Program-made: the position numbers and the translations under genes | Notes under the pieces: model-generated | What the model was told of the DNA's origin: nothing | What the model saw: the letters and a program-made list of their open reading frames with translations, nothing else | The model's database searches: none | Assembly: GCA_963725155.1 (NCBI GenBank) | Contig: CAVRXU010000007.1 | Coordinates: forward strand, 338,313 to 402,312 | From: DATDAH01 sp963725155 | Lineage (GTDB): Bacteria > Actinomycetota > Acidimicrobiia > Acidimicrobiales > DATDAH01 | Direction of reading: 5' to 3' | DNA: 64,000 bases | Part shown: positions 24,861 through 33,209 of the stretch, in pieces | Position numbering within the stretch: the first letter of the stretch is position 1 | Layout: the number at the start of each line of letters is the position of its first letter

Positions 24861-25721
24861 CTACAAGCCGGCCGGCGGTGGCCCATAGCACCCGCGGAGC
24901 TGATCGCGCAGGGCGAGGACCCGGGCCCGGCTCGAGAACACCAGGGGCCGGCGGGCGGGGCACAGGGTCTGGGAGAGCAGTTGCAGGACGGCGGTCGTGA
25001 ACCGGATGACCAGGGCGTAGCGCCCGAAGTGCTCTCGGGTGAGGAGGAGGGTGTTGCGCAGCTGCAGGTAGTCGACGACCGCCACCGAGGCGCTCAGATC
25101 CGGGTTCGTGACCCGTGCGCCTCGGACCAGCCCGATCTCCCAGCCCCGCGCCCGGGCCCGGAGGCCGAGATCCGCTTCCTCGCAGTAGCTGAAGTACCGC
25201 TCGTCGAACAGCCCGACGTCCTGGAGGCAGGCTCGACGGGCGAACAGGAGGGTGCCGTGCGGGTAGTCGACGGGCTCCCACCCCTCGGTGACCGCTCCCG
25301 GCCGGAACAGGGTGCCGAAGTAGCGGTCGACCACCGGGCTCAGGCCGTCGCCGACGTCGGCGCTGGCCAGCCCCGCCCGGGGGCGGGGGGCGACGGCGTG
25401 CAACAACCCCTCGATGCAGTCAGGGGCCGGGAGGGCGTCGTGGGGACAGAGCGCCACCCACTCCCCCGCGCCTGAATCCAACCAGTGGCGCAGCCCGACG
25501 TTGGCCCCCGGGCCGAAGCCCAGGTTCCGGTCATGGGGCAGGAACACGTCGCCCGGCCGCTCGGCCACCATCGCGGCCACGAGGTCACGGGCCGCCACGT
25601 CCGAACCGGCGTCGACGACGACGAGGCGGATGGGAACCGTCTGGGCCCGGAGGGCCGCCAGCGTGGCCCGAGCCCGCTCGGCGCGGTTGCGGTGGACGAC
25701 GACGACCGTGAGCGGCGACAC
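24861..25721 (-). CDS. Family 2 glycosyltransferase (rhamnosyltransferase-like)
   Basis: Predicted 286-residue inverting glycosyltransferase. LTVVVVHRNRAERARATLAA (~4-23) and VVVDAGSD (~35) form the donor site, LPHDRNLGFGPGANVGLRHW (~62-81) is the WbbL/RfbF signature that reads N-x-G-x-x-x-G-x-N, and ALCPHDALPAPDC holds the metal-binding acid. FDERYFSYCEEADLGLRARARG (~176) contains the catalytic ED. WbbL-type enzymes add rhamnose to a lipid-linked acceptor. GTG start. It is followed by the acyltransferase gene, suggesting a decorated rhamnose-containing glycan. Confidence 0.82.
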   Translation of the reverse strand: MSPLTVVVVHRNRAERARATLAALRAQTVPIRLVVVDAGSDVAARDLVAAMVAERPGDVFLPHDRNLGFGPGANVGLRHWLDSGAGEWVALCPHDALPAPDCIEGLLHAVAPRPRAGLASADVGDGLSPVVDRYFGTLFRPGAVTEGWEPVDYPHGTLLFARRACLQDVGLFDERYFSYCEEADLGLRARARGWEIGLVRGARVTNPDLSASVAVVDYLQLRNTLLLTREHFGRYALVIRFTTAVLQLLSQTLCPARRPLVFSSRARVLALRDQLRGCYGPPPAGL

Positions 25722-25741
25722 GAACGCCGGAGGCTAACTAC

Positions 25742-25773
25742 GCTGCGGCGTCGGAGCGAAGCAGCTCGGCCGA
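25742..25773. repeat. Half-unit of the dispersed intergenic repeat
   Basis: GCTGCGGCGTCGGAGCGAAG and the next 12 bases match the first half of the 7.3-kb unit at about 27 of 32 positions by eye. It lies in the 118-bp gap between the GTPase gene and the GT2 gene. The rest of that gap shows no gene; CTGCCGTAGGCAGC nearby is a small dyad. Confidence 0.55.
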
Positions 25774-25839
25774 GGATCGTCGCAAGCTGCCGTAGGCAGC
25801 AGGAGCCGCGCGGGCGGCGACGAGGGGCATGGCCCGCAC

Positions 25840-26430
25840 TCAGGCGCCGGCGCGGGCCATGGCGTGACGGACGACTTCGATGAGGGTGGACCGCACGGAC
25901 TCGCGGTCCCGGGCGTCCATGAGGATCATGGGGACGCCGCCTCCGACCTGGAGCGCCTCGCGGACCTCCTCGACGGCATGGGCGACCTGGCCGTGGAAGC
26001 AGTTGATGGCGATCACGAAGGGCACGTTGCGGGACTCGAAGTAGTCGATGGCGGGGAAGCAGTCGGCCAACCGCGTGGTGTCGACCAGGACCACCGCGCC
26101 CACGGCCCCCCGGACGAGGTCGTCCCACATGAAGCGGAACCGCGCCTGGCCCGGCGTGCCGAACAGGTAGAGGACCAGCTCGGGCCCGAGGCCCACGCGA
26201 CCGAAGTCCATGGCCACGGTCGTGGACCGCTTGTCCTCGGCCCCGGTCATGTCATCCACCCCAGCACTGATCTGGGTGATGGCGGCCTCGGTGGTCAGGG
26301 GTTCGATCTCGGAGATGGCGCCGACCAGCGTCGTCTTGCCGACCGCGAAGCCTCCCGCCACGATCATCTTCACGGGCAGGGGCACGGTCAGGGTCGTGTC
26401 CGGCCCCACCGGGTCCTGCACTGTCGTCAT
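25840..26430 (-). CDS. cvnD: Conservon small GTPase (MglA/Ras-like ATP/GTP-binding protein)
   Basis: Predicted 196-residue GTPase. KMIVAGGFAVGKTTLVGAIS (~20-39) is the P-loop region, FGTPGQARFRFMWDDLVRG (~91-109) is switch II with the DxxGQ-like GTPGQ, and VIAINCFHG replaces the usual NKxD with INCF, as is normal in this family. In Streptomyces conservons the kinase, roadblock, DUF742 and GTPase proteins form a membrane complex resembling a eukaryotic receptor/G-protein set. I start it at ATG 26430, one base after the DUF742 stop; an upstream ATG at 26451 would overlap that gene. Confidence 0.9.
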   Translation of the reverse strand: MTTVQDPVGPDTTLTVPLPVKMIVAGGFAVGKTTLVGAISEIEPLTTEAAITQISAGVDDMTGAEDKRSTTVAMDFGRVGLGPELVLYLFGTPGQARFRFMWDDLVRGAVGAVVLVDTTRLADCFPAIDYFESRNVPFVIAINCFHGQVAHAVEEVREALQVGGGVPMILMDARDRESVRSTLIEVVRHAMARAGA

Positions 26431-26431
26431 T

Positions 26432-26797
26432 TCAGAGTTGCCGGAGGCCATCGAGCACCCTTTCCAGCAGTTCGATGTCGGGTCGGTCGTCCCGACTGGT
26501 TCGGGGTCGGCTGGTTGCCACCAACCCCTCGGATTTGAGGTCGCCCACGATCACCATGGCCACGCCGAGGGCGACCTTGAGATGGGCGGAGATCTCGGCC
26601 ACGGACAGCGGGTGGGCACAGAGGTCGACCACCTGCCTGCGTTCGAGGACGAGCCGGGGCAGGGCCCTCTGGCCCGTGGCGGTCGTCTGGATGATGGTCT
26701 CGTACGGCAGGTCGATCGTGCTGGGCGTCCGTCCGCCGGTGATGGCGTACGGACGAACGCGGGCCGCCAGCCCCCGATCCCAACCGGTTTCGGTCAC
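26432..26797 (-). CDS. cvnC: Conservon DUF742 protein
   Basis: A 121-residue protein of the DUF742 family. RVRPYAITGGRTPS (~13-26) is the family hallmark and the rest (VDLCAHPLSVAEISAHLKVA, GVAMVIVGDLKSEGLV) is a winged-helix-like fold. It works with the kinase and GTPase in conservons; the molecular role is unclear. The GTG start overlaps the roadblock stop as GTGA. A longer frame reading upstream into the roadblock gene is rejected. Confidence 0.9.
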   Translation of the reverse strand: MTETGWDRGLAARVRPYAITGGRTPSTIDLPYETIIQTTATGQRALPRLVLERRQVVDLCAHPLSVAEISAHLKVALGVAMVIVGDLKSEGLVATSRPRTSRDDRPDIELLERVLDGLRQL

Positions 26798-27216
26798 TGC
26801 GGAAGCGAGCCCTGCAGTTCCGCACGAAGTTCGGGGGTCAGGACCGAGCCGGCCTTGTCCACCAGGACGGCCATCTCGTAGCCCACGAGGCCGACATCGC
26901 ACTCGGCGGTGGCCATGACCGCGAGGCTGGACCCGTCGCTGATCCCGGTGACGAAGAGGAAGGCCCGCTCCATCTCGATGATGATCTGGGTGACGGCACC
27001 GCCGCCGAAGCGGCCCGCCGCGCCGTAGGCCAGGCCGATCAGGCCGGACGCCACCGCCGCGAACCGGTCGGCACCGTCCCGGTCCAGGCCCTCCGACACC
27101 GCCATCGGCAGGCCGTCGGCCGACACCACGAGGGCGTCCTTGACGCCGGGCACCTGCCCGACGAAGTTGCCGATCAGCCAGTTGATGTTCTGGGCGGCAC
27201 TGCTGAGGTTGGGCAT
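26794..27216 (-). CDS. cvnB: Conservon roadblock/LC7 protein
   Basis: A 140-residue roadblock/LC7-domain protein. INWLIGNFVGQVPGVKDALV (~11-30), SADGLPMAVSEGL and ADRFAAVASGLIGLA follow the family fold, and VGLVGYEMAVLVDKAG closes it. MglB-like roadblock proteins act on partner GTPases, so this one probably regulates the GTPase two genes downstream. It begins three bases after the kinase stop and overlaps the DUF742 gene by four bases. Confidence 0.92.
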   Translation of the reverse strand: MPNLSSAAQNINWLIGNFVGQVPGVKDALVVSADGLPMAVSEGLDRDGADRFAAVASGLIGLAYGAAGRFGGGAVTQIIIEMERAFLFVTGISDGSSLAVMATAECDVGLVGYEMAVLVDKAGSVLTPELRAELQGSLPQ

Positions 27217-27219
27217 CGG

Positions 27220-29850
27220 TCAATCCTCCGTACCGGGCGCTTGGCGTCCGTCCTGCATCCCTCGGCGATAGCGGGAGAGCATCGCTCGGACCTCTTCGGG
27301 TGAGCGGCGCGTCGACGCCGTGTGGGCGCCGTTCGCGGTCGACGCCGTCGGCGGTTTGGCGTCATCGGTGAGCGTGGCCCGCGGTTGGCGCCGGGCCAGG
27401 GGGGCCGCCGCCGCAGGGGCCGGTGGCGCCGGGGTCGGCGTCGGGGCGGGCGAGGCGGTGGCCGGAGCCTCCATGGAGGCCAGTTCACCGTCGAGCCAGT
27501 CGGGGGCCGGTGCCCAACCCGGGTCGGCCTCCGGGCCGACAGGCGGAGCGGACGCCGACTCCGCCGTCGGGGCGGCGACAGGGCCATCCGGGGCCGGCGG
27601 TGGCGCCGGGAAGCCGTCGGTGGTGTCAGCTGTCCCCGCCAGGTCGGCGAAGATGTCGTCGGTCGGGGCATCGGCCTGCTGGCCCCAGAACGCCTCGTGG
27701 AGGTCGGCGTCGGTGGCCGTTGGCGTGGCTGGGCCGGAATCGACCAGCGAGGCCAAGCCGCGCTCGAAGTCCTCACCGGCGGGCAGCGCGTCGGAGAGGG
27801 AGGCCGGGGCGTCCGGAACGGCGCCCGCGGGCGCCGCCAGGGCGTACGGGGTGCTCTCCACGACCAGGGGACGGGGCTCGTCGGCCGGTGGGGCGGCCGG
27901 GAGCCCGGCCGTGCCGTTGAGGGCCGGATCGGTCGCCGGGGCGATCCTGCTGTCGACATCGGCCTGACCGGCGAGGACCGATGCGGGCAGCTGCAGGAGG
28001 GCGGTGATGCCCCCGGCGGGAGAAGCGGCGAGGCGGACGCTGACCTGGAGGCGACGGGCCAGGCGACCGACCACGATGAAGCCGAGGGAACGGGAGAGGG
28101 CCAGCCCGACGGGGGGCGGCGACTCGAGCAAGGCGTTGGCTTCGGCCAGCTGGTCGGGGCTCATCCCGATCCCGCGGTCGGCCACGGTCACCGCGTAGCC
28201 ACCGTCCGGCGTCCGGGCCCCGAGCACCTCGACGACGCTGTCGGGTGGGGAGAACTGCGTGGCGTTCTCCATGAGCTCGGAGAGGAGGTGGGCGAGGTCC
28301 ACGGCGGCATTGCCGCCGACCGTCGTCTCGTCGAGGGACAGCAGGTGGATCCGGGTGAAGTCCTCGACCTCGCCGATGGCCACGCGGACGACATCGGCCA
28401 GCTCGACCGGCCTCGCCCGCCGCCGGGGCGGCTCGGCCCCGGCCAGGACCAGCAGGCTCTCGGCGTTGCGCCGCATCCGGGTGGCCAGGTGATCCAGCTT
28501 GAACAGGTTCTCGAGTTGGTCGGGATCCTGCTCCTGGGCCTCCAGGCTGTCGATGAACTCGATCTGTCGGTCGAGCAGCGACTGGTTCCGGCGGGCCAGG
28601 TTGACGAAGATGTCGGCGATTCCGCGGCGCAGCAGCGCGGCCTGCTCTTCGGCGACCTCGCTGGTGACCTGCTGGATGACGTTGAACGCCTCGGCCAGCT
28701 GGCCGATCTCGTCGCTGGAGTCCACCTCGAGGGGGACGAGGGGCTCGGCTTGGACGCTCTGCTCGCCCGGGGAGCGCAGGTCCTCGACCAGGCGGGGCAG
28801 TTCGACGGTGGCCAGCTGGTTGGCCGCCACCGTCAGGCGCTGCAGGCGACGGTTGATGCGACGGGCCAGGAGGCTGGCCAGCAGGATGGAGAGGATGACG
28901 GCCGCGGCCGTGCCGATCAGGTACAGGCGGGCGGACTTGCCGGCCTCGAAGGCGGCGGCGTCGGCGGTGGCGATGGTGGCCTCGAGCGAGCTGCGCTCGG
29001 CCGAGCGCACCGTGGTCAACCAGCCGGCGGCCGACGACTGCCAGTCGTCCGGGGCCACGCCCGGTACACCGGAACCGCCGATCACCCCGTCTTCCATGAC
29101 CTGGGCCATGAGGGCATCGGCGTCGCGCACGGACTCGTCGGCCATGGCGTTGCGCACGCCCGTGGTCATCGAGGCGTCCTGGGACTCCTTCAAGCGAGCG
29201 AGCTGGAGCTCCTCCTCGCTCTCCAGTGCGGCCAGGCTCTCGTAGTCGCCGGGTCGGAACCGACCGACGGTCGCGATGCCGGCGATCTCGGCCGAGCGCA
29301 TCGCCCTGGCCTCCTTGGCCTTCGACAGGGTGAGGCTGTCGGTCAGGGTCGAGCTCAGCTCGGGGAGGCCACTGCGGGAGGCGAGGGCGGCTTCCAGTTC
29401 GAGGAGCGAGTCGATGGCGCTCGTGTAGGTGTCGAGAACGACCTCGGGGGCCGCGCTGCCGTCGTCGATCGAGGCGCGCAGGCCCTCGACGGTCTCCATC
29501 TGGCCCCCGGCGGCGTCGAGGCGCCGGGCGACGTTCTCCTCGCCGACCGCGGCCCGGGGGGCGGCGAACGCCTCGACGGCGGTGTTGGTGGTCTGGCGCT
29601 GCTCGGCCAGCTGGTCGGCGACCTCGTCGTCGCCGTGGACCAGGCGCATCGACAGGAGGCGCTCCATCTGGAGCTCATGGGCGAGGCCGGTGCTGGCCGC
29701 GGCCAGGCGGGCGCCGTCCTCTGTCTGCTGGGCCCGGTTGGCGTCGTCCAGGCGCTGGCTGGCGCCGAGGCTGGCCACGGCCACCAGGACCACAGCGGGC
29801 ACGGCGATGAGGGCCAGCAACTTGGACCCGACGTTGGCGTTTCTCTGCAT
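27220..29850 (-). CDS. cvnA: Conservon sensor histidine kinase (nitrate/nitrite-sensing domain)
   Basis: Predicted membrane sensor of 876 residues. Helix 1 is at ~9-28, an extracellular NIT-type domain runs to ~300 (LQMERLLSMRLVHGD start), helix 2 is at ~309-331, and a HAMP-like region follows (DEIGQLAEAFNVIQ). The dimerisation segment NLFKLDHLATRMRRNAESLL lacks a standard H-box phosphorylation context. The ATPase domain has LSELMENATQFSPPD (N box, ~500) and VADRGIGMSPDQL (G1). The last ~250 residues are low-complexity Ala/Pro-rich, ending in VRAMLSRYRRGMQDGR, a typical conservon-kinase tail. It opens the operon cvnABCD and faces the DUF4388 gene. Confidence 0.92.
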   Translation of the reverse strand: MQRNANVGSKLLALIAVPAVVLVAVASLGASQRLDDANRAQQTEDGARLAAASTGLAHELQMERLLSMRLVHGDDEVADQLAEQRQTTNTAVEAFAAPRAAVGEENVARRLDAAGGQMETVEGLRASIDDGSAAPEVVLDTYTSAIDSLLELEAALASRSGLPELSSTLTDSLTLSKAKEARAMRSAEIAGIATVGRFRPGDYESLAALESEEELQLARLKESQDASMTTGVRNAMADESVRDADALMAQVMEDGVIGGSGVPGVAPDDWQSSAAGWLTTVRSAERSSLEATIATADAAAFEAGKSARLYLIGTAAAVILSILLASLLARRINRRLQRLTVAANQLATVELPRLVEDLRSPGEQSVQAEPLVPLEVDSSDEIGQLAEAFNVIQQVTSEVAEEQAALLRRGIADIFVNLARRNQSLLDRQIEFIDSLEAQEQDPDQLENLFKLDHLATRMRRNAESLLVLAGAEPPRRRARPVELADVVRVAIGEVEDFTRIHLLSLDETTVGGNAAVDLAHLLSELMENATQFSPPDSVVEVLGARTPDGGYAVTVADRGIGMSPDQLAEANALLESPPPVGLALSRSLGFIVVGRLARRLQVSVRLAASPAGGITALLQLPASVLAGQADVDSRIAPATDPALNGTAGLPAAPPADEPRPLVVESTPYALAAPAGAVPDAPASLSDALPAGEDFERGLASLVDSGPATPTATDADLHEAFWGQQADAPTDDIFADLAGTADTTDGFPAPPPAPDGPVAAPTAESASAPPVGPEADPGWAPAPDWLDGELASMEAPATASPAPTPTPAPPAPAAAAPLARRQPRATLTDDAKPPTASTANGAHTASTRRSPEEVRAMLSRYRRGMQDGRQAPGTED

Positions 29851-29970
29851 GGTGTCGCCCTTGCTCGATCAGCGGCGCCCGAGACGCAACCGGGCGCTCT
29901 CCCCATCGGCCCCCCAGTGCGCTTCTTGAGCGGCGGGAGGAGCGTCGCCGACGGCACCGGAGGGTCGCAG

Positions 29971-29976
29971 TAACTT
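29971..29976 (+). promoter_or_regulatory. -10 box (TAACTT), leaderless DUF4388 start
   Basis: TAACTT ends seven bases before the ATG at 29984 with no Shine-Dalgarno motif. This supports ATG 29984 over the TTG at 29975, which lies inside the box. Confidence 0.5.
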
Positions 29977-29983
29977 GAACCCG

Positions 29984-30703
29984 ATGACCGAGGCGACGGT
30001 GCCGACAGAGGGATCGTTGGACTCGCTGAGCGTCGACGCCGTCCTCCAGTCTCTGGCCGACGAGCGCCGTACCGGGCTGTTGCGCCTCCACGGCGCCGAG
30101 CCCCACGTCGTGGCCCTGGCCGACGGCCGGATCTACCTCGCGACCAGCGCCTCGGGCGCGTCGATCCACCAGATCGTGGTCGGATCGGGTGCCGCCCCGG
30201 AGACGGCCTGGGCCGACGCCGGCCTGACCGGGGACGAGATCGCGGCCGCGCTCGACGACGACGAACGGGTGGACAGCGACCGCCTGCGCACGGTCCTGTT
30301 GGAGCACGTGGTGGCAACCGTGGCCGAGCTGTTGGCCCCGGGCACCGAGCGCTACGAGTTCCTGGCGGACCAGGTCCACCAGCTGGGGCCCCGGTTCTGC
30401 TTCTCGGTCGACGAGGTGCTGGCCGATGCTCGGCAGCGCCTGGCCACCTGGAGCTCCATCAGCACCACCCTCCCGTCCACCGGGACGCGGATCCACCGCT
30501 CCCCCACCCTGCCCCGGGACGCGGTGTCGGCGTCGCTCTCCGCCGTCGAATGGCAGGTCCTCTCGGCCATGCCCACCGAGGGCACGGTCGCCGAGGTCAT
30601 CGCCGCGTCGGGGCTCAGCGCCTTCACGGTGTTCGACGTCCTCCACCGCCTCGTCCGCCGCGGCCTGGTCCAAGCAGTGGTTGAGGACGCCGCCACCCCA
30701 TGA
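29984..30703 (+). CDS. DUF4388 (PATAN-like) protein next to the conservon
   Basis: A 239-residue soluble protein. The first ~100 residues (VDAVLQSLADERRTGLLRLH, LADGRIYLATS) match DUF4388, a small domain often linked to signalling and to MglA/roadblock systems. The C-terminal ~70 residues (SAVEWQVLSAMPTEGTVAEV, FTVFDVLHRLVRRGLV) look like a winged helix, as in many DUF4388 proteins. It is divergent from the conservon across 133 bases, so it may be a further component or regulator; that is inference. Its stop overlaps the start of the CapA gene. Confidence 0.75.
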   Translation: MTEATVPTEGSLDSLSVDAVLQSLADERRTGLLRLHGAEPHVVALADGRIYLATSASGASIHQIVVGSGAAPETAWADAGLTGDEIAAALDDDERVDSDRLRTVLLEHVVATVAELLAPGTERYEFLADQVHQLGPRFCFSVDEVLADARQRLATWSSISTTLPSTGTRIHRSPTLPRDAVSASLSAVEWQVLSAMPTEGTVAEVIAASGLSAFTVFDVLHRLVRRGLVQAVVEDAATP

Positions 30704-31860
30704 GGGGGGCGCGCCTCGCGGCAGTGGTGCTCCTCCTGACCCTGGGCGCCTGTGACCGGGACGCCGTGCGGGTCGACGGCCAGGCCGTGGCCGCCGCCGT
30801 CCCTCGGCGGGCTGAGGCCCCGGGCGGACCGGGCCTGCCCCGGGCGGGAGCCGCGCCCGCAAGTGGTCGGGGCCTCGGCTCGGGCAAACCCATCACGTTC
30901 GCCTTCGGTGGCGACGTCAACTTCGAGGGCACCCCGCGCACGCTCCTCGCCGAGGACCCCGCCGCCCTGTTCGCGGGGGTGACCGACGCCCTGCGGGCCG
31001 ATGTCACCATGGTCAACCTCGAGACGGCGATCACCGAGCGGGGCAGGGCGGAGCCCAAGGAGTTCAACTTCCGGGCACCGGCTTCAGCGTTCGCCGCCCT
31101 GCGCACGGCGGGCGTGGACGTCGTCACCCTGGCCAACAACCACGGGCTGGACTTCGGTCAGGAGGGGTTGCTCGACACTCTCGACGCCGCCGACGACCTC
31201 GCCACCGGCCTGCCCCTCGTCGGCGCCGGCCACGACACCGCTGAGGCCTATTCGGCCTTCCGGGTGACCCTGCGGGGCCAGCGCATCTCGATCCTCGGGG
31301 CATCCCGGGTGACCGACGGGGACCTGGTCGACGGCTGGACGGTGACCGACGACCGGCCGGGCATCGCCGTGGCCGAGGACCCCACCCGCCTGCTCGAGGC
31401 CGTGCGGGCCGAGCGGGCCCACGCCGACACCCTGGTCGTCTACCTCCACTGGGGACGGGAGCGGGTGAACTGCCCCATCGACGACCAGCCCGAGATGGCC
31501 GACGCCCTGATCGCCGCCGGCGCCGACGTCGTGGTCGGCAGCCACGCCCATGTCCCCCTCGGGGGTGGCCTGCGGAACGGTGCCTACGTCCACTACGGCC
31601 TCGGCAACTTCCTGTTCGGCAGCGCCGGCGGGCCGTCGGCCGAATCCGGCGTGCTCCGGCTGACGTTGACGGGCCGCCGGGTGGACGCCGCCGAGTGGGT
31701 CCCGGTACACCTGAGGGGCGGCGTGCCCGAGACCCTGACCGGTTCCGCGGGCGAGCGGGCCCACGCCGCGTGGGAGGACCTGCGCCCGTGCGCCCAACTC
31801 GAGGCGGGCACCGAACGGACCGGCACCGACCGTGGCGCCGGAGAGGAGACGGATGGCTGA
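30700..31860 (+). CDS. CapA/PGA-synthesis-family lipoprotein
   Basis: Predicted 386-residue extracytoplasmic metallophosphatase-fold protein. The N-terminus (LAAVVLLLTLGAC) is a lipoprotein signal with Cys18. FAFGGDVNFEG (~67-77), MVNLETAITERG (~103), TLANNHGLDFGQEGL (~142), VYLHWGRE (~247) and VVGSHAHVPLG (~277) are the conserved CapA metal-ligand motifs. CapA/PgsA proteins are needed for poly-gamma-glutamate export or anchoring, but no CapB/CapC is nearby, so it may process another polymer. The ATG overlaps the DUF4388 stop (ATGA) and its own end overlaps the peptidase gene by eight bases. Confidence 0.88.
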   Translation: MRGARLAAVVLLLTLGACDRDAVRVDGQAVAAAVPRRAEAPGGPGLPRAGAAPASGRGLGSGKPITFAFGGDVNFEGTPRTLLAEDPAALFAGVTDALRADVTMVNLETAITERGRAEPKEFNFRAPASAFAALRTAGVDVVTLANNHGLDFGQEGLLDTLDAADDLATGLPLVGAGHDTAEAYSAFRVTLRGQRISILGASRVTDGDLVDGWTVTDDRPGIAVAEDPTRLLEAVRAERAHADTLVVYLHWGRERVNCPIDDQPEMADALIAAGADVVVGSHAHVPLGGGLRNGAYVHYGLGNFLFGSAGGPSAESGVLRLTLTGRRVDAAEWVPVHLRGGVPETLTGSAGERAHAAWEDLRPCAQLEAGTERTGTDRGAGEETDG

Positions 31861-33148
31861 GGACCAGGGCCCGAGGGCCACTGCCCGGCGCCTGTTGGGC
31901 CACCTCGACGGGTCGCCGACGCCCTACCACGCCGTGGATCGGGCCGCCGGGCTGCTCGCCGCGGCCGGATTCGTCGAGCGGGACGAACGGGCGGCGTGGG
32001 CAGCCGGCGACCCGACCCGTTGGTTCGTGCGGCGGGGAGGAGCCCTCGTGGCCGCTGTGTGGCCCTCAGCCCTGCCCTCCGAAGCTCCCCTGCGCATCGT
32101 CGGGGCCCACACCGACAGCCCGAACCTCCGCCTCAAGCCCAAGCCCCTGTCGTCGTCCGCGGGCTGGCAGCGCCTGGCCGTCGAGGTCTACGGCAGTCCC
32201 CTGCTCAACAGCTGGCTCGACCGGGACCTTGGCCTGGCCGGCCGGGTGTCGGTCCAGCGGGGCGACGGGACCGCGGTGGTGCTCGTACACCTGGACGGCG
32301 CGATCGCCCGCATCCCTCAGCTGGCGATCCACCTCGATCGGGAGGTCAACCAGACCGGTCTGGTCCTCAACCCTCAGCACCATTTGCTGCCGCTCTGGGC
32401 CCCGGATGGTGAGGCCGGCGTGCTCGACGCCGTCGCCGTGGCCGCGAGCTGCGCGGTGGACGACCTGATCGCCTGGGACCTCATGCTCCACGATGTCCAG
32501 CCCGCGGCCCTCACCGGGCCGGGCGATGAGCTGCTGGTCAGCGGTCGCCTGGACAACCTGGTCAGCTGCTTCGCCGCCGTCGAGGCGCTGACCGAGACGC
32601 CTGAGGACCCGGACGCCGTCGGCGTGGTCTGCCTGTTCGACCACGAAGAGGTGGGCTCGGTCTCCCGGACCGGAGCCGGCGGCGAGCTCCTTCCCGGCCT
32701 GATCGAGCGGGCCCACCGGGCCCGGGGTGGGGAGCGGGACGAACTGGCCCGGGCCCTGTCCGGATCGGCGTGTGTCTCCGCCGACATGGCCCACGCCACG
32801 CATCCCAACTACCCCGACCGGCATGACCCCGGTCACGCCGTGGACCTCAACGGCGGGCCAGTGGTGAAGGTCAACGCCTCGCAGCGCTACGCCAGTGATG
32901 CCGACAGCGTCGTGCCGTTCCTGGAGGCCGCCGACCGGGCCGAGGTGCCGGTGCAGCGGTTCGTGAGCCGCAGTGACCTGCCCTGTGGATCGACGATCGG
33001 CCCGGTGACCGCCGCTCGCCTTGGCGTGGCCACCGTCGATGTGGGTGTCCCCCAGTGGGCCATGCACTCCGCCCGCGAGACCGCGGGGGCACTGGATCCC
33101 GACCTGCTCCGGCGGGCCCTCGGGTCGTTCCTCGCCCCTCCGCCCTGA
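31853..33148 (+). CDS. M18-family aminopeptidase
   Basis: Predicted dinuclear zinc aminopeptidase of 431 residues, normally forming large tetrahedral dodecamers. IVGAHTDSPNLRLKPKP (~80-96) has the first His ligand, GRLDNLVSCFAAVEAL (~233-248) the bridging Asp, LFDHEEVGSVS (~262) the catalytic Glu pair, CGSTIGP and WAMHSARETAG (~405) the last His. It removes acidic or neutral N-terminal residues from peptides in the cytoplasm. I choose ATG 31853, preceded by a GAGGAG ribosome site, over the GTG at 31832. It overlaps the CapA gene by eight bases. Confidence 0.92.
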   Translation: MAEDQGPRATARRLLGHLDGSPTPYHAVDRAAGLLAAAGFVERDERAAWAAGDPTRWFVRRGGALVAAVWPSALPSEAPLRIVGAHTDSPNLRLKPKPLSSSAGWQRLAVEVYGSPLLNSWLDRDLGLAGRVSVQRGDGTAVVLVHLDGAIARIPQLAIHLDREVNQTGLVLNPQHHLLPLWAPDGEAGVLDAVAVAASCAVDDLIAWDLMLHDVQPAALTGPGDELLVSGRLDNLVSCFAAVEALTETPEDPDAVGVVCLFDHEEVGSVSRTGAGGELLPGLIERAHRARGGERDELARALSGSACVSADMAHATHPNYPDRHDPGHAVDLNGGPVVKVNASQRYASDADSVVPFLEAADRAEVPVQRFVSRSDLPCGSTIGPVTAARLGVATVDVGVPQWAMHSARETAGALDPDLLRRALGSFLAPPP

Positions 33149-33209
33149 CGGCGAGGCCGACCGGCCCATCGCCGCCAGGAGGGCGCGCTGAGCGTGGGAA
33201 GCTGACCCC

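Noticed and set aside
25736..25839. A small RNA or riboswitch in the gap before the GT2 gene.
   Set aside because: Only a repeat half-unit and a short dyad are visible; nothing matches a known RNA class.
27322..29973. An 883-codon open frame on the plus strand opposite the sensor kinase, and similar long antisense frames elsewhere (534-1964, 9858-11942, 3451-5310).
   Set aside because: High GC keeps antisense frames open. The translations are Gly/Arg/Val/Asp-rich with no recognisable domain, while the opposite strand encodes clear families.
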